This document shows positions 1 through 10,204 of a stretch of 64,000 nucleotides of DNA, in pieces. The first letter of the stretch is position 1; every line of letters starts with the position of its first letter. The notes beneath the pieces were generated by a model, which worked only from the letters and a program-made list of their open reading frames with translations, made no database searches and was not told the origin of the DNA. The position numbers and the translations under genes are program-made. Origin of the DNA: Ricinus communis (Eukaryota > Streptophyta > Magnoliopsida > Malpighiales > Euphorbiaceae); contig NC_063259.1 in NCBI RefSeq assembly GCF_019578655.1, forward strand, positions 14,722,489 through 14,786,488. Reading direction: 5' to 3'.

Positions 1-167
1 CGTAAAATGAAAAGAAGAGAGTGAACCAAGTCCAAAGATAATGTACAAAAACACTCAAATTATGAGATGATTCTTACACTGGAATCAAAATAAACATCAT
101 CATAACTCAACATTTCGATGAATAGAAGAAGCAAGCCCGACCAGAACGCTGATCAGTTTTGTCTATG

Positions 168-2266
168 CTACTCTTCTTTCTTTATGGATTTGGCAGAATC
201 CTCCCCGTTACTTGTTAACCGACTTACACTAGCTTTCGCCTCAGCAACAAATTTGGGATCCGGCTCATGTTTATCTGAAGGTTCCTTCATTGCCATATAA
301 ATGTAGAATGCAATAACTATATTGACTGATATGACTGCCACGAGCCCACTCAACACTGTCAATGAATGAGGAGATAAATGGGACACGCCTGTTTCAAACA
401 ATAATACTTTTGAGAAAATAAGTCGAGTACAAGATCCAAATGAGCATTCAGGCACTTAGCTTTCATTCCCATTTCCTAGAACATAGTTTGATCAAAATCT
501 ATTGTATATGGAGAATTTGTATGACAAAGAACTTTCTTGCTAACAGACTGAGGAAGAAATAACATTAAGAAAATGCATTCTTTTTATTAATTTATTCATT
601 TAAGTTTTGTTTATAGTAAAAAAGCAATTTTTTTTCATTGGTCTAAGAAACAACTTATAGGATGCCTATGATGAAATTCTCCCCAACAGACTTGAGAAGG
701 ATACAAATAGCTTGCATTTGTCATTATAGCTCAGCTAATAATTATCTTTATGATAATGATCCACCAGAGTTGGTATGAAATTTCCTCATATAATGAGGGT
801 AATTTACTAATTTCATTTGTATGTTTTTCAGTTTATATATGACAAGTTCAACCAAATTATTTCCAAAGGTGCATGTACAAAAAACCATCTGCACAGAATT
901 ATGTTGCAATATTTGGTCTGGATCTCACAACCCATTTAACCAAAATCCCCATCTAAACTAAATGAACAGAGAAATTTGTGCTCCAAAATATCAGTTGATA
1001 GCTTCATATTGTCTCTGCTCTTTCCCCATTTGAGAGAGAATCAATTTCAGAATCTGAGAAAATTGATGTGAAGAAGTATGAGCATTATCCAAATAAGGGC
1101 TGATGTATGGCAAATGAATGACTTTAAAACATTCAAACAAGGAACTCACTGTCAATTTCTAAATGCTTTTCAAAAACAGGTCAAGCATGCAAGGTCATTT
1201 CACGTGCTTTAATAAGATTTTTTAATAACATCATAAGCTTAACTTTCATTTAGACATTCACTTTCTCATTTGCAGGAAACCATAACAACTCAAATCATTA
1301 GCATAGTAGCAAATGAAATGAAATGACTAGTAGTAGCTGCAAAACTAGGAAAAAGAAAGTGCTACCCAATATGGTCAATATCTAACCAGGTAAGCAAAAC
1401 TTCTTTCAAGTTTCAACAGACTATAAAGTGAAAATAAAATCTTCGCTTTTTCTCAAACAAATCCCACATGTTACAAATGATGGATTATGCCATCTATGAA
1501 CATCACCTGGTGATACTTGCTTCTGTTTAAGATGAAGTACCTTGCATAATTGCATTGCAAATTTGTCCATCCTCTCACTATATCTCTAAGTACATCCTTC
1601 ATAAAGCCCTTCTAAAATGGTAAAATCCTCCCCTAGCAATCTTGTTTCACTATTGCAACTTTTTTACAAGCAAATTTAGGAAATTAATGTCATTGATTAT
1701 ACAATGTATGGTCAGCATGCTCTACAAACTTGCCAGCAGAACACAGTCAAGATAAATTGTAGACTCATACTAGTTGCTTAAAGCAGCAAGAATTACAAAA
1801 TGAATATTCAAGGAAAGAGAAAAGGTAAACGATACTAGTATTTCCTCCATAGTGAAAGCACTATATCTAAGGGGGAGATTTTACAAAATACATTGATCAC
1901 CAGAAAAACTGCACAAAAGATCACATAAGTGCTAGTAATAGATAACAATAACAGCTGACATTTTGTTGTCCCAAATATTTGCTTTCAGAAAGAGAAAAAA
2001 ATTACACGCATTGGGGTATTATAGAGGTACAGATTCTAGCTGTTGGTACAAACAAAACTTTCACCAATTATGTTAATAAACTTAGTAGTACTTTTTAGGA
2101 TAAAAATGACAATTCTTGAACACCGACCTATCTATCAGAGATATTTAAGATTAATTTAGATAATCTTACCAGGGAGCAACTCGTTGTTAAAAGCATAAAG
2201 GATCATAATAGGAGCCATCCACATAAACATTGAGGTAATGAAGAACTTCTTTATCACTCCAGACAT
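168..2266 (-). CDS. VMA21: VMA21-like V-ATPase assembly membrane protein (2 coding exons)
   Basis: Two coding exons can be joined: exon 1 at 2266-2170 (ATG at 2266, donor GTAAGA) and exon 2 at 388-168 (acceptor TTTGAAACAG, stop at 168). They total 318 nt and encode 105 residues, the usual size of plant VMA21-like proteins. Two hydrophobic segments are visible, about residues 8-28 and 42-64, separated by a short loop containing LSPHSLT. They are followed by the hydrophilic tail MAMKEPSDKHEPDP. The C-terminus is KKEE, a canonical KKXX dilysine ER-retrieval signal, which fits VMA21's known role as an ER chaperone for assembly of the V0 sector of the vacuolar H+-ATPase. The intron (389-2169, 1.78 kb) shows no other gene. 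An open frame extending exon 2 upstream to 455 is intron read-through and not the true start. The family call is made from remembered similarity to plant VMA21-like proteins. Confidence 0.88.
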
Positions 2267-2840
2267 AGCCACCTCCTCCTGAGAGAAACAGAAGGAGAAG
2301 CAGAAATTTTCAGACAAAAGTGACAGGAGATTCTCTGTTAACTAATACGACAATGTGTATGAATGCAATGGATTTATAGGTTATCTTTTTTCACAGGGAA
2401 ACGAAATTATATCACAATTAAAATAGGAAACGAAAGAGCCGTTCTCATCACTAAAACAGCCAACTAATACACACCTTTTGATGGTTCAAAGTAACACCGA
2501 AGTCCTTAAAATCGTTGGTTTTCACAAAACCATAAATTGAGATTATTTTCTCAATCACAAATTCGTAGACTTCTCGTGTTGAAAACCCACAGGCGTGAGA
2601 ATTTGAAAACCCGTAAGTCAGTAGAAATAGACAACGGATTCCGACTGGTCTTTGAAAGGCAACAGTGACAGCAATAGAGTGCAGAAGGGAGGACGCCGGC
2701 GCCGGCGGCGGATTGTTGCGAGAGGGGGAGGAGGACGAGGAGAAGAAAAAGCGTGACACGAGAAAGAATAAAACCGTAATGTCAGCGAGAGAGAGAGATG
2801 TTAAATCCCTAGAATAGAAATGGATATAAACTTCAGCGGC
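2267..2840 (-). promoter_or_regulatory. Leader and promoter region of the VMA21-like gene, probable 5'-UTR intron
   Basis: Just upstream of the start codon the minus strand reads a pyrimidine tract ending TCTCTCAG (about 2281-2295), which looks like a splice acceptor 15 bases before the ATG. A matching donor, AAAAG|GTGTGT, lies near 2470, so the leader is probably split. The GC-rich stretch 2640-2770 would be the first non-coding exon. A TATA-like sequence (TTTATATCC, minus strand) lies near 2825-2833. This block is duplicated at 7.8-8.2 kb. Exon limits are inferred from splice-site appearance only. Confidence 0.5.
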
Positions 2841-3015
2841 CTTTCTAGGAATTAAACTAAGAACTTGAAGGAATTTATAACAAGGAAAATGCTATTTGGC
2901 TACATGATTAATGCATTTTAGTAGTGGTATTAATATATGAACTAATATAAATTTAATTAGATAATAGACTAAAATAACCTTTAATAAATTTTGGAGTATT
3001 AATTTGAAATGTTTA
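2632..3015. repeat. Dispersed duplication, copy A (VMA21 leader/promoter)
   Basis: About 385 bp beginning near CCGACTGGTCTTTGAAAGGC align closely to 7795-8185 in the same orientation. They share the GC-rich leader, the phrase ATATAAACTTCAGCGGCC, and the following AATTAAACTAAGAACTTGAAGG. This copy is attached to the VMA21-like gene and is probably the source. Confidence 0.85.
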
Positions 3016-3934
3016 ACTTTTCAACTTTTATTGAGAATGTAATTTGGCTCTTGACATTAATTGACATTGCATTTATTTTGGAAATATTCCTGAAATTATT
3101 TGTGAAGGATTTTTCAATAAATATGAATAAAAATATATTGCAACTTTTTTTTTAATAAAATCAAATGCAGAACGAGATTGTAACTTGAAATCAAAAACGA
3201 AAAGCCCGTACTTGGAAGAAATACATCTAGAATTTTTTTAGACCTACTGCATAAGTTGTCCAGATGAAATCATAAGCCACTGACATGTACTTGCAAATCT
3301 ACGTAATACTTCTCACAACAAGTCTTCAAGCTTCATTTAAAACCCACCAAGACTAGGAATGGCAACAGGGTAAAGTACCCGGCCATTTAAGAATTTTCGA
3401 ATTCGAACCCGAACCCGATTAAAAGAAATCTATTTGAACCCGTCCCAAATCTAAATAAGAATATCCGCATATACTATCCGAATTCAATTAAAACTTGTTT
3501 AAATTAAATAACTATTAAATATACATTATGAATATTTAAATGGGTAGCAGGTACTCTACCCGTTAAGTATCCATTTATATAAATATTTGGATAATTAAAT
3601 GGGTACCCGTTTATCGAACCATTTACAATAGTTAAATTGTAAAATATATTAACAGAGAATTAATAAAAACATAAAATACAAAAATATAAACTAATCAAAT
3701 TCAAGTATCCAACATTAAATGTTAAGTATATTAATACAACCCAAGCATAGATTCAATAAAAATATAAAATAATATTTTAAATAATAAAAACTAAATAAAA
3801 TGCAATTTTAATTAAAAAAAAAAAGTTGTAAACATTATTAACAATAAGCTCAAATCAAAAAGAAAATAAACGATCTTTTCTCCACATGGAACTGTTCAAT
3901 GGAACAATTTAGTATCTAAAGTCTCAAAATCAGT

Positions 3935-4075
3935 TTAGAGGACATGAGTTATCACAAAATTAAACCAAATGTAACCAACCAGCTCCCGAAACACTGAAAC
4001 ATCATTAACACCCCTTTTCTCAGCCAGTGAATTTTGTAAACCATAAAATGCAGCATTGAACCTTCCAAGAGGCAC
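3935..4075 (-). pseudogene. Exon-like open frame of unknown origin
   Basis: On the minus strand one frame runs about 45 codons from near 4070 to a TAA at 3935-3937. Its composition is unlike the surrounding AT-rich noise, with segments such as GRFNAAFYGL and AEKRGVNDVSVFREL. I do not recognise the family. Possible acceptors ending in AG lie just upstream. It sits within the probable hAT-like element and about 0.4 kb downstream, on the same strand, of the GC-rich minisatellite exon, so the two could be captured pieces of one host gene. No start codon is evident. It may also be chance coding-like sequence. Confidence 0.3.
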
Positions 4076-4336
4076 TCCAGTACATACCTATCTCTTGATG
4101 TTTCATTTGCAATTCTTTTAACATAAAGAATGCACCAATGTCTCTTACAATAGATCTATTTAAGATTATTATAATAAGAAACAATCTGCAGTTGAACAAG
4201 ATTCTAAAAAAGAAAAGAAAAAAATATATATATACAAACCCACAATACCAGTAACAAACCGACATAGCAATCAAAGCAAAGAGGTAACGTGAAGAACCAA
4301 TCTTAAAACAGGAAGGAAAGTGACTATCAAATAGAA

Positions 4337-4430
4337 AAATCAATCTTAAACAAGCTTTTGCCATCCATCTCCACATGTTATTATCAAACAGAAAAAAAAA
4401 AAAAAATCAATCTTAAACAAGCTTTTGCTA
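4337..4430. repeat. Short direct repeat
   Basis: About 26 bp (TCAATCTTAAACAAGCTTTTGC and the preceding A-run) occur twice, near 4338-4362 and 4405-4430, separated by a poly-A stretch. This is a local duplication with no coding role visible. Confidence 0.7.
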
Positions 4431-4493
4431 TTTACTCTAATCTAACAATAGAATTACAAAAATAATAAATGCCAAATTAAAACAACATACCTG

Positions 4494-4660
4494 ATGACCG
4501 GCGAGGGGGAAGCCGACTGCTGCGAGGGAGGAGACGACTGCAGCAAGAGCGACGGCGACTGCAGCAAGGGCGACGGCGATGGCAGCAAGGGCGACGGCGA
4601 CGGCAGATGGGCGACGGCGACGGCAGCAAGTTTTGGTGATTGCAAAGAGGCTTTGAGAGT
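4494..4660 (-). repeat. GC-rich minisatellite within a leader-like exon
   Basis: Units of about 18-21 bp built on GGCGACGGC and GCAGCAAGGGCGAC repeat across 4525-4632. They give (S/G)KGDGD-type peptide on the plus strand and PSPSPLL-type peptide on the minus strand. On the minus strand the block ends in CATCAG|GTATGT at about 4490, a near-consensus splice donor, so it resembles the first non-coding exon of a gene transcribed leftward. The local GC content contrasts sharply with the flanks. No downstream partner exon is certain. Confidence 0.6.
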
Positions 4661-5084
4661 GGATTCTAAGATTCTACTGTGTGTGTGTTCTGTTATGTTT
4701 TACTTTATTATAGTAAAATTATGCAGCTTTCAAGTAGTTTTGATTAAAAGTACTTTTAATCAAAACTATATAATTCTTTATCTATTTAAATTTACATATA
4801 ATATTAGTATTTTTATTTTATTAGTAAAATAAATTTTTAAATATATATATTATATTTTTATTTTTCATATAAACATTGAGTTTACAAATTGTAAAAATAA
4901 AAACTATATAATATATCTAACTAAACAAATTTTATCTATAATTCTAAATATAATAACACAATACATATACTTATTAATGTTTTGTTTTAATAATAAAAGT
5001 AAAATTAATTAGTTAAAATTTAAAAATAAAAATTTAAATTTAAATTCGACTATATAATAAAATAGTATGAAATTTTTTTATATC

Positions 5085-5475
5085 ATTTTAATTAGTTAAA
5101 AGACATATTACTAATAAAAATTATTTAATAAATATTATTAATGTCATATTAGCATTACATAATCATAAGTTAATAATACTAATAGGTTAAATTAGGTACT
5201 ATAATAATTTTTTTTTATTCGTTTACCTATAAGTGATATTTGATTACTAGCAAAAGAGTCTTATAATATTATTTTACATCTTAATAAGTATTATACTAAT
5301 AAAACGATAGTAAATACGACGATTGATGATGCAGTGTTAATTTTAATAAAAGAGATTAATAAAAAATTATATTAATTAATTAAAAGATACATTATTAATA
5401 AAAATTATTTAATAAATATAATTAATGCCATATTAGCACTACATAATTATAAATTAAAAAAGTTTATAGGTTGGG
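5085..5475. repeat. Tandem duplication of about 105 bp, spaced 285 bp
   Basis: The segment 5085-5190 (phrases TATTACTAATAAAAATTATT and ATGTCATATTAGCATTACAT) recurs with minor changes at 5370-5475. Both copies are AT-rich and non-coding. Confidence 0.65.
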
Positions 5476-5507
5476 TGCTAATAATAATAATATTTTTTAA
5501 TTATACA

Positions 5508-5547
5508 CATGTATGTATGTATGTATGTAATTAATATGATTTCTTAT

Positions 5548-5605
<58 letters not shown>

Positions 5606-5712
5606 TTATATATATGTATGTATATATACTTAATATAATTTTTTATATAATTAATATGATTTCTTATGTTTATATATATTAATTATATATATATTTTGTA
5701 TATATATGTATG
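5508..5712. repeat. (GTAT)n and long (TA)n microsatellites
   Basis: A GTAT repeat (about 5510-5530) is followed by about 24 TA units (5552-5600). Around them the phrase AATATGATTTCTTATGTTTA occurs twice (about 5535 and 5653). Confidence 0.9.
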
Positions 5713-6055
5713 TCATTTTACAAAAATCATAAAATAATTTATTGATAGAAATGATTTTCTTTTTTATAAAAGGTTTAAGATTCAAGTTCTATGAAAAATA
5801 AAATGATGGATAATATTCTTAATGAGTCTAAGAGGATAGGTATCCATGGATTTCCTACTCGATACTCGTTTAGCTAAATCGGTACTAGATTTGAATATTA
5901 TGTATTTGTATCTATTTATATAATCAGGTTCGAGTAATGGATATTACTATCTATGAAAATTAAATTCTAAATCCGTTTATTACTATCTAAATTCATCCTA
6001 TTAGAATTCAGTTGGGACTATTACTTGGAAATATCCGGCTGACTGTCATCCTTAA

Positions 6056-7481
6056 CTAAGACAATCAGTGTTTATAAGAAGGCAATCAAATATGTCAGAT
6101 GTTTTATAGTAAGATCTAAAGAAATAAATTTCTTAAGCATTTAGTAGGAAAACAGAGACTAAAATAGCCATGAATCGTAGACTAATTAGAAGACAGGATC
6201 ACCTAGTAACAGCTAATGCTATTGCAACGTTATACAAGAATTCAATTCAATGCAATTTAGTCAATTATCATAAGGTCACAAATGTTAGATTTCAAGTTCA
6301 TTCACTAGTGCTGTCAAATTTGTCAATAGACTGAAATTAAAGCATGCTGATGAACTGAATATTATCATCAATTTTTTAATGTATGGACAGATTTCATTTA
6401 GAGCAAATATTACTTTAGGAAATTAAAGAAAACAAAAACAGGTAAAGAGAGAAATACAAAATCGCTTACCCAAGCTGGAAAACCCAAAATTTTCTACAGG
6501 CCTATTTAGTGGGCTGATCAAGATACAGTAGTAATCGATAGTAGTAGTTGATGACTGATAATTGATAAATTAAAAAATTTGATAAAATTTTATTAGCGGT
6601 TGTTGTATGTACGTTAAATGACTATTGAGTATATATTTATCGTTAAATATATTTTATCTTATCATATTATATTCGATGATACAAATTAATAAAAATAATT
6701 TATAATAATTAAAAATATTATAATTAATTTTCTTTAACTAAATTGTATTTATTATTAAAAATTTATAAAATTTATTTGAAAAGTAAAAATTTAAATTTAA
6801 ATTCTACTAACAAAAATTTCTAATTTTAAATACCATAATTATAAATATCATAATTATTTAACTATTAAAAATGATTTTAAAATAATAATTATTTATTATA
6901 AACTATAAAAATATAATTATATGAGATCAACTTATAGTACATTATTATTAATAAATTTTAATAAAAATAATAGTGTCCAAAAAAATAAAAATAAAATCAA
7001 ATTAGCTATCAATCCATAAGAAAAAACCTTTAAAATAGAGCTGATACAAAATTGCAACTAAATTAGCTATCAGGTGCTGTTTTTTAAATCTTTATCAAAT
7101 GCTTTAATATAGTTGTTAAGTGAGAAACAACTATCATTTATATTAAACCTCTGAACCAAATACTTTTTATAAATCCTTTAATGAAAAGACTGCAACTCTT
7201 ATTTTAACGTCGAATTTAATGAAATAAAAATATTTTTGGTTTAGAACTTCAAAAATTATGAAAGAAATGAAGTGTGTAAATCAAATTGTTTAAGAGAGAT
7301 AATACTTTGATATTTTAAAAGTTTACTAATCATATTACTCAATATTACTCAAATTTAAAGTTTTGAGGTAGTTATCATATGCTCTTGTATATTTTCATAT
7401 TACACTATTTATCCATCAACTTTAAAATTTATATTTTTTATTTTTTTATTTTATAATTTTATACTAAAAAGTTTTTCAGTT

Positions 7482-7515
<34 letters not shown>

Positions 7516-7794
7516 GCTAAATTCTATTTACCTTTTGATTTTTTATGTAATACACAATATTGCCTATATTTTGTTTATTATGTTGAAATCTCTTGCATTT
7601 GATAAAACTTACTAATACTATTCTACGCTCAAAGTTCACACACTCAAAGAACTATATATTGATAAATAAAATTACAATTTGATCTTTAAATTTCTTATTA
7701 AGTATCAAACTATTTCAAAAAAAAAAAAAAAAATCAAATTAGAGTAAACCTTTCACTTTTTGTATAGTTTTTTTTTAGTATAGTTTGATTATAC
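6056..7794. other. AT-rich non-coding stretch
   Basis: No gene is supported here. The stretch contains a (TA)n run at about 7483-7512 and a poly-A run at about 7718-7733. Only short chance ORFs are present. Confidence 0.7.
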
Positions 7795-8185
7795 AGCGGA
7801 CTCCGACTGGTCTTTGGAAGGCAACAGTGACAGCAAAAGAGTGGAGAAGAGGAGGACGCCGGCGCCGACGGCTGATTGTTGCGAGAGGGGAGGAGAAGAG
7901 AAGGGGGAGAAGAGCGGGGGTGACTACGAGAAAGAAGAAAACGGTGACATCGGTAAGAGAGAGATGATAAATCCCTCAAATAGAAATGAATATAAACTTC
8001 AGCGGCCCTTCTAGGAATTAAACTAAGAACTTGAAGGCATTTATAATAAGGAAAATGCTGTTTGGCTACATAATTAATACATTTCAATGTGGTATAATAT
8101 ATAAATTAATATAAATTCAATTAGGTAATACACTAAATAATCTTTAGTAAAATTTGGAATATTAATTTGAAATGTTTTAACTTTA
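7795..8185. repeat. Dispersed duplication, copy B (orphan VMA21 leader/promoter)
   Basis: This is the second copy of 2632-3015, 5.16 kb to the right in the same orientation, with scattered substitutions and small indels in the GC-rich part. No VMA21 coding exon follows it. On the minus strand it would be a promoter and leader without its gene. Short open frames across it are the GC-rich leader read as protein. Confidence 0.85.
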
Positions 8186-8530
8186 GAAATTAGAATAATC
8201 AATAAATAATTAATATTTAAAAATAATAACACAAAATATTGATAATACCTATTAAAAACAACTATAATATTATAAAATACTTTATACTCTATAAAAAAAT
8301 TATTTTATATTTATTATTTTATATAATTCAACCAATTATTATCGAAATAAGAAAAAAATAATATATATTAAAAATAACTATAATATTATAATATATTTTA
8401 TACTCTATAAGAAAATATAAGTTATATATATTAATATATCATATAGTATACTGATATTAATATACATACTATAATACTAAATTTATAATTTACTATCTAC
8501 TAACTTAACCCTACTACAAGCCTACACCTA
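8186..8530. other. AT-rich spacer
   Basis: No coding or RNA features were seen. There are repeated short phrases such as CTATAATATTATAA, which appears twice. Confidence 0.6.
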
Positions 8531-8535
8531 ACAAT

Positions 8536-8850
8536 TTGAACACACCACCGCACCTCCCATTTTGCAATTCAGAAAAAAAAAAATCCCTAAGGTAAATTTC
8601 TGAACAGAAAATTAAAAGGAAGAAGGAAGAAATTGGCTCGCATAGACGTCTTTCTCTTTAGAACACACCGCCGCACCTCTCAATTTTCAATTCAGAAAGA
8701 TAAAATCCCTAAGGCAAATTTCTGGACAAAAAATCAAAAGAAAGAAGGAAGAAATTGGCTCGACTAGACGTCTTCCTCTTTAGCGCCACGCATAATTAGC
8801 TCGAGAAAGGAAGAAGCAAGAATTGGCTCGCGTAGACGTCTTCTTCTTTA
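8536..8850. repeat. Tandem repeat, about 122 bp, 2.5 copies
   Basis: Copy 1 (about 8537-8660) and copy 2 (8661-8781) each begin GAACACACC(A/G)CCGCACCTC. They continue through AATCCCTAAGG and end in ATTGGCTCG, then AGACGTCTT, then CTCTTTAG. A third, partial copy (8782-8850) retains only the latter half. The AAGGAAGAA and TAGACGTCTTC phrases recur in all three. The array lies upstream of the hAT transposase relic and could be part of its 5' region or of a host leader. Which it is cannot be told here. Confidence 0.85.
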
Positions 8851-10204
8851 GTGCTATCTCTTTCCATAACTGTGCCGACGTTGCTCAGTCCCGGGTATTT
8901 TTTTTCTTTTTAATTTTTTACTTTTATTTTTACTGGGTAGATTGTTGACTGCAACTGTGAAAAATATTTTATTTTTCCTTAATTCACTCTATTCAGTTGC
9001 ATACCAGATAGAGCATGTCGATTCATGGTCTAGAAAATAATAACCTGGTCTCGATGATCACTCTGTTGATGAAATGAGAAGGATAGTATATGCTGACAAT
9101 ATTGATTCAATTACAAATGATTCAAATGCAGTCAAATTATTTCATGTTTTTGCTGATTCTTGCATCTCTGATTGGGGGCTTAGATTATAAAAAGAGGACA
9201 GAGCAAGTGTTTTTTAGCCAATTAGTGGGTCCAATGACTGAGGAGGTTGACGAGGGCATGGTACTGATAGGATACTATAACATACTGTCTTATTGCTTTA
9301 AGCATAATTAAATTGTATTGAGGTTATTTTATTTGAAAGTGTTTGAAGTTCCTGACTACATACGAGACCAGATGTTGGTTTATTTTCTTAGCTATACCTT
9401 AGGATGTTGAATTACTATTTCGTTATGTATTTTTGCTAGACTATTGTTTTATTCATCAATGGGCAATCTGACTTCTGAGTCTGTTAAGGATTACTGGATA
9501 GTATAGATTACTAATTGTCGGCTTCTGCCATTTTAAATAATTCTTCATGCTAGATAGTTGTACATTGAATTTCACTTGTTAACTTGTGATGACATGCAAA
9601 GATATGAAGAATTAGTAACTTGAATGACTAGTTATGTCTAGTGCCTTATATGACTTGCATAATGTTCATTTCTTATCTATGCAGCCAATTATTAAATTGG
9701 TTATAATATTAAAGTCAGAAGCCTAAAAATGGACATGAATATTAACTCTATTTAAGCTTCTGCTTTGACTCCTTTCCAGTAAGTTCACTAATGGCTCGCC
9801 ACTTTTATGTAGATAAGCACCTAAAAATTTTACAACCTTTTTGAATTAAGAATTTTCGCTTTAAGAGTTAAGGAAAAAAGCTTAAAAATCGCAAGCATCA
9901 TTCTCGACATATGGCTTTCAATTTCCAATATTATATTGCATTGTGTCATTTCAAATATATGTCACTAGGATATATGATCTTACTATGTAGCATTTTTCCT
10001 TAGTTACAATTGAAGCTTGCTTAATGTTGCTGCTGGTAAAGAATTCATTGTCTTAAATTATTGAAAGCTTGTCTTGGCTGTACAAAGTGTCTTTAACTTG
10101 CCTTATTCTTAAATTATTTAAATTATTCTTATTGAATTTGCAGCTCTTTTAATTGTTTCAATTGCTTTAACTTAACTGTATCTTATATTTTACAGCTTAT
10201 AAAG
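8851..10204. other. Non-coding region upstream of the hAT relic
   Basis: A 73-codon open frame at 9090-9311 (plus) has no recognisable domain. A pyrimidine tract ending TATTTTACAG near 10195 just precedes the transposase start and could be a splice acceptor, so part of this region may be a 5' intron of the transposon. Confidence 0.4.

Larger units (their letters stand above)
3354..6055. mobile_element. Probable non-autonomous hAT-like element
   Basis: The left edge (GGAATGGCAACAGGGTA) and the right edge (GGCTGACTGTCATCC) resemble the GGATGGCAACGGG-type termini of plant hAT-like non-autonomous elements. Both ends carry subterminal repeats of TACCCG/GGTACCC and TATCC type (3380-3620 and 5840-6050). 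The terminal inverted repeat is imperfect and I could not define a clean 8-bp target duplication, so limits are approximate. No transposase is present. The interior holds a GC-rich minisatellite leader-like exon, an exon-like open frame, a tandem duplication and a long TA microsatellite. Confidence 0.4.

Noticed and set aside
2451..2759. 102-codon minus-strand frame as a protein
   Set aside because: It coincides with the probable 5' UTR exon of the VMA21-like gene. The frame is not kept in the duplicate at 7.8-8.2 kb.
8871..8895. Left terminus of the hAT element (GCTCAGTCCC)
   Set aside because: It is in the same orientation as the right end rather than inverted, and the match is too short.
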